A DNA stretch of 64,000 nucleotides from Blastocladiella emersonii ATCC 22665 (GCA_025594325.1 JANHCV010000014.1:1-64000), one strand, 5' to 3'; numbered from the stretch's first letter, positions 35,375 to 45,071 are shown. Numbers and translations are program-made. Notes: generated by a model from the letters alone, not told the origin.

Positions 35375-36965
35375 ATGGAGGGTCCGTTGGCCTCGGCCGC
35401 CGCCGCGCTCGTCTGCTGCGCTCACGCCCTGAGCTGCTCCGTGTAGCCTCGACCGTCACCGTCCCGTCGGACCTGCCGCGCCACTCGAGCGAGATCACGG
35501 CCGCGCACGGCGCGACGCCGCCGACCATGGCGAGCTCGGTCAAGGCCGCGCTCTTCGCGTCCAAGCTCAACGTCCTGCTCGTCTTCGTGCCCATCGGCAT
35601 CATCGCCGGCGAGCTGCACTGGAACGACGTGCTCGTTTTCTGGCTCAACTTCGTGGCCATCATCCCGCTGGCCAAGCTGCTCAGCTTCGCGACCGAGGAG
35701 CTCGCCATGTACACGAACCAGACCATCGGCGGCCTGCTCAACGCCTCGTTTGGTAACGCGACCGAGCTGCTCATGTCCGTGATCGCCCTCACCAAGGGCC
35801 TCGTCCACGTCGTGCAGGCCTCGCTCCTCGGCTCAATCCTGTCCAACCTCCTGCTAGTGCTCGGCGCCTCGTTCCTCGCCGGCGGCATGAAGTACACGGA
35901 GCAGACCTTCAACGCCACCGCCGCCAACACCTCCGCGTCGCTGCTTTCCATCGCCGTCATGGCCCTGCTCATCCCCGCCGCCTTTGTCGGCGCCGCCAAG
36001 ACCGACCTCAAGGAGACCGAGGGCCGCGTTCTCGCGCTGTCGCACTTTACCGCCATTATCCTGCTCGTCGTCTACTTCCTCTACCTCTACTTGTACGTCC
36101 ATTGATCGACGCTTGATCCGGATCTCAAGCTAACCTCTCGATTTCCCTCGTGTGCAGCCAGCTCTCCACCCACTCGCACCTCTACGACGAGAAGGCCAGC
36201 CGTGACCCGAACGCTCCCGAGACCGAGGACGACGAGGAGGCCGAGGTCCCCGTCCTCACCTCTGTCTTCGCCGGCGTGCTGCTCCTTCTCTCGACCGTCT
36301 GCGTTGCGGTACGCTGCGACTCGCTGGTTCGAGACAACCATGCATGCTCACGTCAACCATCGATCGCGTAGCTCAACTCCGAGTTCCTCGTTGGCAGTAT
36401 CGAGGGCGTCTCCAAGCAGTGGGGCATGAGCGAGACCTTTGTTGGTCTCATCCTTCTCCCGTACATGCTCTCCTCTCTACCGTTCAGTCGAACCGTGCTG
36501 ACCACTGAAGCCCTCGTCTAGTCTGGTCGGCAACGCCGCTGAGCACGTCAGTGCCGTGACCTTCGCCATGAAGAACAAGATGGACCTTGCCCTCGGCATC
36601 GCTGTCGGCAGTTCGATGCAGATCGCGCTGCTCGTCACGCCGCTCCTGGTCGTGGTCGGGTGGATCGTCAACCAGCCCATGACGCTCTTCTTCGAGCTCT
36701 TTGACACGGCCATCCTCTTTGTCTCGGTCCTCAGCGTCAACTACATCATCCAGGGTACGCCGTGTGCGCGTCCGCCGATCCCTGGCCTGATCTCATAACT
36801 TCGTCCTTGTCCGCGCGTCTAGATGGTGCCTCGAACTGGCTCGAGGGTGTGCTTCTTCTCTCGGTACGGTTATTGACATTACTTGCGGAAGTTCCTCGAT
36901 CTAACTTGATTCTTGCACCCTAGGCCTACGCCATCATCGCCGCGGCCTTCTTCATCGCGCCCTAA
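35375..36965 (+). CDS. Ca2+/H+ antiporter, CAX family
   Basis: Seven exons (35375-35381, 35447-36092, 36158-36308, 36372-36460, 36522-36754, 36823-36863, 36924-36965; six introns of 61 to 68 nt) give 402 residues. The two alpha-repeat signatures of the cation/H+ exchangers are present: [18 protein letters not shown] in the first half and [20 protein letters not shown] in the second, each with the ion-binding Glu. They are separated by an acidic loop ([12 protein letters not shown]). About ten to eleven hydrophobic segments are apparent. The family moves Ca2+ (or Mn2+) into the vacuole using the proton gradient, as yeast Vcx1 does. The first exon is only 7 nt, a micro-exon forced by the start codon and reading phase. 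It is head-to-head with tetraspanin copy A over about 360 bp. Confidence 0.9.
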
Positions 36966-37260
36966 GGTGGACGCGGGAAGTTCCCAGGCTCGCAACCTCT
37001 GCACACTTCGCATGTACTCTATCAGGTAGACGTGTTTTTGATCACCCTCCATGATGGGTTTGGTCGTGGTCGCTGGCCAGGTCGCCGGTTCCCCTGCCAG
37101 TTCCCCGCGTAGCGCCACCTCTGCGGGCTGCTGCGCCACGGCGCCGCCGCTTTCGTCAGCCGGGCCGCGCAATTTGCCGTGCCGTTCCCCGCGCTCGTCG
37201 ATCCCCCTCTGCCGTTGCTCGCTCTCTTTGCTCATGTAACTTTTGCCATCTTGCGACACT

Positions 37261-39071
37261 ATGCAAACTTCAGAGAGCAAGCTCCCGGCGACGCCGAGCG
37301 CGTCGAGCGACGAGGCCCTCGCCGTGGACTCCTCCACGCCCGCCGCCGCTCCGCTGGCCGCCGGCGTCCCTGACGGCACCAACGACGTGTCGCCGTTCCC
37401 GTGGAAAGGCGTGCTGTGCCTGAGCATGGTCATGTTCACCAACGCGTTCCTGTTCCTCACGATTCTGCCCTTCATGACCTGGTGCGTGCAAGCGAGCACT
37501 GCTCCGCGTGCTGAGCAGGGAGCTGACAGCGGCGATAAAGGATGGTCGAGGACTTCAAGGTCACCGACGACAAGAACCAGGTCGGCACCTACTCGGGCTG
37601 GCTCACGGCGTGCATGATGATCGGCGGCACCATCTCCAGGTGCGTTATTCACGCATCGTCGGACCCGTGCCCCCGCGCGAACTAACGACTGCGTTGTGCA
37701 GCTATCCGTGGGGAATGGTCAGCGACGCGTACGGCCGCAAGCCTGTACTCATGTTCGGCCTGTTCTCGGCGTCGATCGCGCTGATCCTGTTCGGCTTCTC
37801 GTCGACCTTCACCGAGGCCATCATCTGGCGCACCGTGTCGGGCCTGATGAACGGCGTGGTAGGCACGGCGAAAGCGCAAATGGCCGAGGTGTGCGACAAG
37901 CACCACCTGGCGCGCGGGTTCGCCGTCATGTCCGTGGCGTGGGGCATCGGCGTGGTGTTTGGCCCGATCGCGGGCGGGTTCCTCGCGCGGCCCGCGGTCC
38001 TGTACCCGTCGCTGTTCTCTGAGGGCTCCTTCTTCGCCAAGTGGGCGTACGCGCCGCCCGCGCTGTTCGGCGCGCTCGTCGGGTTCGTCGTCGTCGCGGC
38101 CGTCTGGTTCTACCTCCCCGAGACGCGTCAGAACGTGCGCCCGATCCCAGGATTCACGTGGCTGCAGGAGAATGTGCGCCGGCACGAACCCGTCGCGGCC
38201 AAGAAGCAGGACGACGGCTCGCACGACTCGATGGTCGAGCTGACCGACGCGGGCGCGGCGACGACGGCCGCCAAGACCAGCGAATCGGAGCGGTCGCTCA
38301 CGCTGTGGGAGCTGTGCCGCGACCGGCCGATCCTCATCACGGCGCTACTGTACGGGTGCACGGCCGCGGTCGAGATCTCGTTTGTCGAGTCGCAGGTGCT
38401 GTGGTCGCGGCTGCCGCGCGAGGAGGGCGGGCTTGCGCTGGACTCGTCCGACATTGGCGTGGTCACGTCGTCCAACGGCGCCGTGACGCTCGTGTACCAG
38501 CTGTTCGTGTACCCGTGGCTCATCACCAAGGTGCCGCTGCTCACCATGTTCCGCATCGGCACGGCGCTGCCGCTCGTCGCGCATCAGCTGTTCCCGCGCG
38601 TCCCCGAGATCCTCGGCGTCGGCGTCTCCAAGGGCGTCGGCATGGGCGCGCTCATCGTGCTGCAGGCGATTTCTGGCATCGGGTCGGCCACGGCGTTCAC
38701 CACCATCTTCGTGCTCGTGTCCAACTCGGCCCTCGACAAGGACAAGGGCTCGTCGAACGGACTTGGCCAGACCGTCGCGTCGTTTGCGCGCATCATCTTT
38801 CCCATCCTGGTACGTCCTTGCACTCCGCCGGCGCAACGCGGGCCATGACTGACATCCGCGCCCGTGTCTCCTCCAGTCGGGCAACCTGTTCTCGCTGTCG
38901 CTGTACAACGAGGGCGAGCCGTTCGACTACCACCTCATGTTCTACCTCATCAACTTCATGACGCTGGCCACTCTCGCCGTGACGCTGCTGCTCGACCTCA
39001 CCATCAACCTGCCGCGTGCGGAAGCCGACGCCCACTACAACGCCAAGCGCGGCGAGGTGGTCGTGGCGTAA
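37261..39071 (+). CDS. MFS transporter, ZIF-like/multidrug type
   Basis: Four exons (37261-37481, 37541-37639, 37702-38809, 38877-39071; introns 59, 62 and 67 nt) give 540 residues. Twelve hydrophobic segments are expected from the pattern. The MFS motif A lies between segments 2 and 3 (WGMVSDAYGRKPVLMFG), and the fourth/fifth segments hold VAWGIGVVFGPIAGGFLA (motif C-like). The layout TYSGWLTACMMIGGTISS just before motif A resembles the zinc-induced facilitator-like group of fungi and plants, whose members export organic compounds with protons. The substrate cannot be told. A hydrophilic loop with Ser/Thr/Ala separates the halves. The ATG at 37261 gives a short Ser/Thr-rich cytosolic tail. 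Confidence 0.88.
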
Positions 39072-39288
39072 CGCCGCAGCGAGTCGGCCACCGTGTATCA
39101 GTGGGCCCAGAGACCTAGATTTATCCATGTATAGACGTTTCCCTACCCGAGTGCAGGCCGGCGGTGAGACACGCGATCGGCGAGCAAGTGGAGCCAAGCG
39201 CGCGCGCGTGGTCGGTCTCTGCGCCATCGCGGCGCGGCGGCCTTCCTCTCTCTCCCGCAACGCTCCAGCACGAGCGAACCGCATTACC

Positions 39289-40398
39289 ATGGATCCGACC
39301 GTGCACACGTATCATCTCGCCGCATCGCACTGGGCGGCCTACACGGGCCTCGCCGCCGCGACTGTCGCGGGCGCAGCGCAGATCGCGACCGCCGTGTCGC
39401 AGCTGACCGTCGCCGACGCGGCCACGCTCACGGGCGGCTCGGTCGCCGCCGCTGCGGCCGTACTCGGCGGCGCCGTCGTCGTGACCACGGGCACCGCGGC
39501 CGCCGCGTCGCTCGGCGCCGTGCGCGTGACGTGGCCGACGACGGCCATCGTGCTCGGGATGCTGGCTGTCAGCAACATCGTGCTCGCCGTCATCGCGCTC
39601 AGCAACGTCGCTGACATCGAGGGCGTCATGGACGACGCGTGGCAGACCGCGTACGAGTCGCACCCGACGCGGATCCGCGAGGTCCAGACGCAGGTACGGG
39701 TTTCGCGCGGCGGGCCGAGCTGGTGCTAACGATGATGCGCGTCCAGGACGAGTGCTGCGGGCTGTGGTTCCCGACCGACCGCGCCCTGCCGCGCGCGGGA
39801 CCTGACGGTGCGTCGTCACGTTCGCGCGGTAGACAGTCGCTGACATCGCCCTCCCCGCTTCAGCGTGCATCAACAGCGCTGAGTTCGGGTACCGCACGCC
39901 GTGCTACCCGGCGCTCGCCGCCTCGTACCGCAGCATGCAGACGTGGCTCGGCAGCGCGTCGATTCTCGTCGCCGGCGTCCTCGTACGTTGCCACGCCGCT
40001 CTGATCCGTTCGCCGCACTCACTCCCTCCGTCAACCCTTAGTCGCTCAACGTCCTCGCCGTCCTGGTCCTCGCCGCCGCGCACTCGCTCGACGTGCTCGC
40101 GTACGGGTACCAGCCGGTCCCGACCGACGCCGTTGGCGGGTGGCCCGCGACCTCGTCGCCGTACACGGCGGCCGCAGGCGCGGCGTGGGACGAGTCGGAC
40201 GAGACGGTCGCCCCGCTCGAGGGCGTCAGCCCGGAGACGTGGCAGGCGATCGGCACCGTGGTCCCGCTGCCGCCCGACACCGAGGCCGGTGGGAGCGGGT
40301 CGCCGACCAACGGCGGCGGCGGCGGCGGCGGCGAGGAGCGCGAGAACCGCGAGCGCGGCGACGATGAGGGAGCGACTGAGGGGACCCCGACGCCGTGA
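39289..40398 (+). CDS. Tetraspanin-like four-pass membrane protein, copy B
   Basis: Four exons (39289-39693, 39747-39807, 39864-39982, 40042-40398; introns 53, 56 and 59 nt) give 313 residues. It aligns with copy A along its length: the third segment is followed in both by a ...ADIEGVMDDAWQ/ADVDGILDGAWQ block and REVQT, exon 2 encodes C138-C139-G140, and exon 3 carries Cys157 and Cys169 (FGYRTPCYPAL). The first three exons have exactly the lengths of copy A (405, 61, 119 nt). The C-terminal tail differs: it is longer, with a Gly run and an Arg/Glu-rich end. It is on the opposite strand to copy A, with the CAX and MFS genes between them. Confidence 0.82.
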
Positions 40399-40658
40399 TT
40401 GTTTTCTGTCCGAGCCATGTATTTTGTTATCACGTACCGACTAGGGACGGAGAGCAGGGCGGAGAGGTGAAGGGTCCGAGTGCGGGGCTTTGCCCAAGCA
40501 ATCCCTCCGAGGCATAGCGTGCCGAAGCGACGCGTTGTTCATTTGAGCCTCGAGCACGTGGATGATCCGGTGGCGCTGACTCGAACGGGTGGGCCGGCGT
40601 CGGCGCGGAAAAGCTGCCCCGCGGTCCGCCAGTGGTCCTCGCTCTCCCCAACAACTCC

Positions 40659-41954
40659 ATGCATTCAATGAACGACGACTCAACTCCGGCCCCGCCCAAG
40701 GTGACGCTCGACGACCTGCCGCTCGTCGCGCTCGAGAACATCCTGGCGCGGTGCACGCCGCGGGACGTGCTGACCGTGTCGCGCCTGTCGCGCAAGTGGC
40801 ACACGATGCTGTCGAGCGCCGACGAGGAGCTGTGGAACGGTCTCCTTCGCGCGCACGCGTCGCGGTTCGCCCACGTCGTCCTCGCCCGCGCGCGCCGGCT
40901 GCAGCTCGACACCGTGACGCCGCGCGACCTGTACTTTGCGACCGTGTGCCGGGCCGAGATCCACGCGTGGGGCCAGATGGCGTGCGAGGCCGAGTGGCGC
41001 AACCCGGGCCACGTCCCTGTCGCCCTCGACGCGCCCGACGGCGTGCAAGAGCCGATTACGCAGATCGCCATGGGCGGGACCGCGCTGTACGTGGTCTACG
41101 GCGACGGCACGCTCGCGGCGCTCGGGCGCGTCCTCGAGTACGCGGGCCGGCGCCGCGACGAGCTCACGGTCATCCGCCGCGACGTGCGGCGCGTGGTCCC
41201 CGCGCGGTACGGCGTGGCGATCCTGACCAAGGCCGGGAAGTGGGTCCGGTCCGAGGTGCGCAACAACGAGCAGCAGGAGGAGAAGGAGTACCGGCCGCGC
41301 TGGACGGGGCACCAGGAGGAGAGCAGTGACGAGGAAGAGGAGGACGACGAGCTCGGGCCCACGTCGCTCGTTGTCGGGTCCGGCTGGGAGTGGATCGTCA
41401 CGTACGACGCCAAAACCAAGATGCTCGTCGCGTCGCGCAACGGGACCGAGGTCAAGTGCACGTTCCCGCACCCCGGCGTCCGGTTCGTCGGCAACACCGA
41501 GGATGACGTGGTCGTCGCCACGGCGACGCACGTCTACCAGCGCGCGATCCATCCCGCCGCCGAGTCGGACCCGTGGCGCGAGCTGTTCGCCGTCACCACC
41601 ACGGGCCCGCGCGAGGCGATTGTCGAGCTCAACTGCTTTTACCGCACCATCGGGCTCCGCACCACGCGGCGCGCGCTGTTCCTCGAGCCGGGCAACCCGG
41701 TCCCGCGCGAGCTCCCCGCGGGCGTGTGCAGCCTCGCGACGGGCGACTGGCACCACGGGTTCATCACCGACGACGGGTCCGTGCACACGTGGGGCGCGTA
41801 CTCGGACGGCGCCAACGGCTGCGAGCGTGGCGCCGTCCAGGAGCCCGAGCCCATGGCGTGCTTCGAGCAGGACCGCACCAAGGCCGTGATCCACCTCGCT
41901 ATGGGCGGGTGGTCGTCAGTCGCGCTGGTGGTCCCACTGGGCCCGGTTTCTTGA
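40659..41954 (+). CDS. F-box protein with RCC1-like repeats
   Basis: A single exon of 431 residues from the first ATG (40659). Residues about 12-55 are an F-box (LDDLPLVALENILARCTPRD, then KWHTMLSSADEELW), the Skp1-binding module of SCF ubiquitin ligases. The rest is a beta-propeller-like array with RCC1-type blocks, for example ITQIAMGGTALYVVYGDGTL, GFITDDGSVHTWGAYSDG and IHLAMGGWSSVALVV. An acidic stretch (SSDEEEEDDELG) is inserted near residue 230. The substrate is unknown. A truncated copy of its 5' part lies directly downstream, so the locus has undergone tandem duplication. Confidence 0.85.
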   Translation: MHSMNDDSTPAPPKVTLDDLPLVALENILARCTPRDVLTVSRLSRKWHTMLSSADEELWNGLLRAHASRFAHVVLARARRLQLDTVTPRDLYFATVCRAEIHAWGQMACEAEWRNPGHVPVALDAPDGVQEPITQIAMGGTALYVVYGDGTLAALGRVLEYAGRRRDELTVIRRDVRRVVPARYGVAILTKAGKWVRSEVRNNEQQEEKEYRPRWTGHQEESSDEEEEDDELGPTSLVVGSGWEWIVTYDAKTKMLVASRNGTEVKCTFPHPGVRFVGNTEDDVVVATATHVYQRAIHPAAESDPWRELFAVTTTGPREAIVELNCFYRTIGLRTTRRALFLEPGNPVPRELPAGVCSLATGDWHHGFITDDGSVHTWGAYSDGANGCERGAVQEPEPMACFEQDRTKAVIHLAMGGWSSVALVVPLGPVS

Positions 41955-42087
41955 CGGACGGGCCGGAGAGTGTATAGATGCCAGTTTTGATGGAGCTCGA
42001 CCGACTGAACGGCGTGGGCTCGAAACCGCCGCTGGATCCCGTGCGCGGTCCTCGCTCTCCGAGCGACCACCGCCCAATGCAAATCAC

Positions 42088-42321
42088 ATGCAGACGATAG
42101 AAAACTGCGAGGGGGAAGTGCAACCAGAGCGCGCTGCGACCCTTATAGACCTGCCGCTCGTCGCGCTGGAGAACATCCTCGCGCGGTGCGCACCACGAGA
42201 TGTCCTCGCTGGCGCGCGAAGCTCTCAAGCACCGACGCCGATCTCTGGCACGGCCTGCTTCATGCCCATGCGCCGCGATACGCGCCCGTCGTCCTGAGCC
42301 GCGGGCGCCAGCTCAAACTTC
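42088..42321 (+). pseudogene. Truncated, frameshifted copy of the F-box/RCC1-like gene
   Basis: The translation LIDLPLVALENILARCAPRDVL matches the F-box of the gene at 40659 (LDDLPLVALENILARCTPRDVL) nearly residue for residue. A small deletion then shifts frame, after which LSSTDADLWHGLLHAHAPRY (about 42219-42278) matches LSSADEELWNGLLRAHASRF. Similarity ends at about 42321 (QLKL versus LQLD). The upstream region also shares a GGTCCTCGCTCTCC block at 42048-42061 with the parent's 5' flank (40634-40647). Only about 80 of 431 codons remain. Whatever followed has been replaced by the Fanzor-containing sequence. Confidence 0.8.
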
Positions 42322-42564
42322 CCTCGCCGCCCGCGAAAACGCGCACAATAGGCAGACCGAGCTCGTCCAGGAGACGCTCGCGGAAGTCAAGCTCGCGCTC
42401 GCCCTCGCCGAGGGCGCCCGCGACGACACCCTGCGCGAGCGCGACGCCGCGCACGAGCAGATCGAGCAGCTCGTCTTGCCGCGGCTCATCGACCTTGCCC
42501 CTGACCTTGCTCGCGACACCTTCCTCACGGCGCAGCCGAACCTTCTACGCGTCGTCACGAAAAG
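42322..42564 (+). other. Coding-like, coiled-coil segment just upstream of the Fanzor frame
   Basis: From about 42325 a frame different from the Fanzor's reads SLAARENAHNRQTELVQETL, then AEVKLALALAEGARDDTLRE and AHEQIEQLVLPRLIDLAPDL, ending LLRVVTKR at the Fanzor start. It is Ala/Leu/Glu-rich and would form a coiled coil. A single-base shift at 42557-42564 would fuse it in frame to the Fanzor. It is therefore either a lost N-terminal extension of the Fanzor protein or an unrelated remnant at the insertion site. The frame carries on past 42565 but becomes non-coding in character. Confidence 0.5.
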
Positions 42565-42570
42565 ATGTAT
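42557..42570 (+). repeat. 14-bp direct repeat, 5' copy (spans Fanzor start codon)
   Basis: ACGAAAAGATGTAT, identical to 45072-45085. The ATG inside it is the Fanzor start codon. Identity stops sharply on both sides (TC versus AT before, AAG versus TAT after). It is a candidate target-site duplication or element-end repeat. Confidence 0.7.
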
Positions 42571-44805
42571 AAGTCGGTTGCCCGCAAGGGCCACGAGGTC
42601 ACGGTCACATACCGCCTCGCCCAGGTCCTCGCCAGCACGGACCGCGGCCCCGGTAGCCACTACGACCTGATCCGCGACGCCGTGCGGCGCGAGTCCGAGA
42701 TCCTGGCCGAGACTGCGGCCATGGCGCCCTTCTACCTCGACCTCATCAAGGACGAGCCCGACCTCAAGTTCGACCAGGGCGTGATCCGCATCATGTTCAA
42801 CGCCGTGAGCCACTCCAACTCGGTAAGGACCGGGCGGCCGTCCACGGGTCGCGAGGCCGAGTTCGTCAAGCGCGCCTACGAGATCTACGCGGCGTCAGCT
42901 CGCCCAGCCGGTCGGCCCAAGCCGTCGCGCGACCGCCTCGGTCCTGCCCTCGATTTCGCTGCTGCGTCGTACTGGAACTCGGTCCGCCACACGGGCAAGA
43001 AGATGGTGATCAAGTTCATTGGCGACCTGGCCGAGGCGCTGTCTCAGACGCGCGCCGTCAAGGGCATGTCGCAGTCCTCGGTCTCGGGTCTCGGCCGCGG
43101 GTTCAAGAAGAAGTCGGCGCGCAACCGCGACTGGTACATGGAGCTGCAGCAGGTCAAGGCCGACGCCGACGTGTACCGCGACCGCGACGAGCAGCCGTTT
43201 AGGCGCATGCAGCGGCTCGTCGACCTGGCCAAGCGCGACTTTGAGAACGGCCGCACCCTCCACCTCGTCGAGCCGCCGTCGCTCATCCCCATGCTCGGTG
43301 TCCGCCGCCGCACCATCGGCCTCGACATGACGTCGCTGCGCTGCGTCATCCACCTGCCCGAGGTTAAGGCGCCGCCCGAGGAGAAGGCCGCGCGCAGCGC
43401 CCGCATCAGCGCTGCGCACTGGGACCATCCCATCGAGGCCCTCGACGGCGTGCTCAAGCCCAAGATCCTGCGCGACGGCGACGACAAGAACAAGTACCAC
43501 GGCCTCATGTACATGGACGGCTACCTCGCCCGCGTCGTCTACGTCAAGGGTGGTGTGCGCGTCAAGAAGGGCCACGGCAACAAGGCGTCGGCCAACGGCG
43601 GGTCTGACAACGGGGAGGCGTCGGCGGCGACCTCGGCCAAGGGCACCTTCCTGCGCTACAACAACTCGGGCAAGGCCATCTACTCGAAGCCGTCGCGCAA
43701 GCAGTCGTCCAACACGTCGGCCACCACGTTGGCCTCGTCGTTGCCGCCGGCACCGCCCGGCCCGCGCGCCGAGCTCAAGGTCCACTCGCTCAAGACGATC
43801 CACATCCCCGAGGGCAAGTACACGGTCTGGATGGACCCCGGCGAGGACGACATCTTCACGGCGCTCAGCGTCGACCCCGAGCTGTTCGAGGCTCACGCTG
43901 AGCTCATGCGCCTCGTGCTCCAGGCCGCCGAGCTCGAGCAGGAGGCCGAGTCGCTCAAGGCCAAGCTCACCGACGCCGAGCTCAAGCGCAGGTCCAGGTC
44001 GTCGGTGTCGTCGTCGTCGGTCGAGTCGCCCAACGTCAAGATCATGCCCGAGGTCGCAAAGATTGCCCGCGAGGTCGTGTCGTCGGTCGTCCTCGAGAAG
44101 TCGCTGTCCCACTCGGTCTCGTCCAAGACGTACCACCACCAGACGCTGCACGACAAGATGATCGAGCGTCGCGCCATGTGGCGCGAGGAGGCGGGCATGC
44201 CCGAGGAGGACCTCAAGCAGTCGCTCGCCGCTCGTGGCGACCCCAAGAAGTCGACTGGTCGTGACTACATCACCCAGGCCAAGGCGCTCGTCGAGAGCCT
44301 CGACAAGCGTTTCGCCGAGGAGTTCCACGACCGCCTGCCGCGCATGCGGTTCATGGTCGAGGCCCGCGAGCGCAGGTGGTGGTCCGAGCTCGCGTACTCG
44401 CTGCGCGACGCGGTCGTCATGGTCGGGTGCAACCTTCACGGTTTCGGCATGGTCTCGTCCAAGCTGAAAGCGCCCGTCAAGACCATGATCCGCGAGCTGC
44501 GCGCCGCCGGCATCCCCGTGTACCTGGTCGAGGAGAACTACTCGTCCAAGTGGTGCGCGGCGTGCTTCTTCGCCGACCCTACGGCCGACGACGAGACCTT
44601 CAACCTCACGGGCAAGTCGTACAAGACGCGGACGTGCCGCACGTGCGGCGTTCGGGTCCAGCGGGACCGCAACGCCGCGGTCAACATCTTCGGGTTCGCG
44701 CTCGGCCACTACCACTTTGTCCGCGTTGCGCCTCAGCCCAAGTCCACGTCGTCGTCGTCGTCGCTGCCGCAGGTCTCGCCCTCCTCACCGTCGACCTCGT
44801 CCTGA
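42565..44805 (+). CDS. Fanzor (TnpB-related) RNA-guided DNA endonuclease
   Basis: A single uninterrupted exon of 746 residues. The C-terminal half is a split RuvC nuclease. RuvC-I is VWMDPGEDDIFTAL with catalytic Asp424. RuvC-II is in the region DAVVMVGCNLHGFG, where the glutamate of bacterial TnpB is missing. Glu657 in LVEENYSSKWC is the relocated glutamate characteristic of eukaryotic Fanzors. Next comes a zinc ribbon (C664xxC667 ... C691xxC694), and RuvC-III is QRDRNAAVNIF with Asp701. The N-terminal ~410 residues are Lys/Arg-rich and would bind the guide RNA and DNA; basic patches FKKKSARNR and RVKKGHGNK could serve nuclear import. The tail is Ser-rich. Family members cut DNA directed by an RNA made from the element's own 3' end. 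Codon use is as GC-rich as the host genes. All catalytic residues are intact, so it may be active or domesticated. No transposase lies beside it. Confidence 0.93.
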   Translation: MYKSVARKGHEVTVTYRLAQVLASTDRGPGSHYDLIRDAVRRESEILAETAAMAPFYLDLIKDEPDLKFDQGVIRIMFNAVSHSNSVRTGRPSTGREAEFVKRAYEIYAASARPAGRPKPSRDRLGPALDFAAASYWNSVRHTGKKMVIKFIGDLAEALSQTRAVKGMSQSSVSGLGRGFKKKSARNRDWYMELQQVKADADVYRDRDEQPFRRMQRLVDLAKRDFENGRTLHLVEPPSLIPMLGVRRRTIGLDMTSLRCVIHLPEVKAPPEEKAARSARISAAHWDHPIEALDGVLKPKILRDGDDKNKYHGLMYMDGYLARVVYVKGGVRVKKGHGNKASANGGSDNGEASAATSAKGTFLRYNNSGKAIYSKPSRKQSSNTSATTLASSLPPAPPGPRAELKVHSLKTIHIPEGKYTVWMDPGEDDIFTALSVDPELFEAHAELMRLVLQAAELEQEAESLKAKLTDAELKRRSRSSVSSSSVESPNVKIMPEVAKIAREVVSSVVLEKSLSHSVSSKTYHHQTLHDKMIERRAMWREEAGMPEEDLKQSLAARGDPKKSTGRDYITQAKALVESLDKRFAEEFHDRLPRMRFMVEARERRWWSELAYSLRDAVVMVGCNLHGFGMVSSKLKAPVKTMIRELRAAGIPVYLVEENYSSKWCAACFFADPTADDETFNLTGKSYKTRTCRTCGVRVQRDRNAAVNIFGFALGHYHFVRVAPQPKSTSSSSSLPQVSPSSPSTSS

Positions 44806-45071
44806 TCTGCCGCCGCCACCACCACCATCACCACCGTCTCTACGGTTTCTTCACGCGCACGTATCCGCAATCGATGCAGCGCGTACGGTCTCGGGTGCGC
44901 CAAGTCCCCCATGTGTGGAAAGCGCCCGCGACGCAAGGGCCTTTTGAGGCCGCGCGTCCTGACCACCGGGTGTGGTCGCCTCGCACCCAACGCGGTGTCT
45001 GGCGTCCGCTCGTCTGTTCACTTCTTTAAGGAGTTGAGTATTGTGTTCTGTGTGTTGTTCATACTTGGAAT
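44806..45071 (+). ncRNA. Candidate guide (omega) RNA region of the Fanzor
   Basis: In TnpB and Fanzor loci the guide RNA scaffold is encoded at or just past the 3' end of the nuclease gene and runs to the element's right end. This 266-nt stretch lies between the Fanzor stop and the 3' copy of the 14-bp repeat. It contains a perfect 6-bp hairpin (GACCAC, loop CGGGT, GTGGTC; 44961-44977), enclosed by a GAGGC/GCCTC pairing (44946-44950 with 44978-44982). Its position is what family knowledge predicts and the hairpin is seen directly. That it is transcribed as a guide RNA is inference, and its ends are arbitrary. Confidence 0.4.

Noticed and set aside
42322-42564. The idea of an F-box-Fanzor fusion protein
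   Set aside because: The F-box copy carries its own frameshift and is in a different frame from the Fanzor, and no splice sites restore the phase. The segment is kept only as a possible lost N-terminal extension.
42895-44715. A 606-codon minus-strand open frame opposite the Fanzor
   Set aside because: It is Leu/Val/Arg/Asp-rich with no motif, while the plus strand has the complete RuvC and zinc-ribbon signature.
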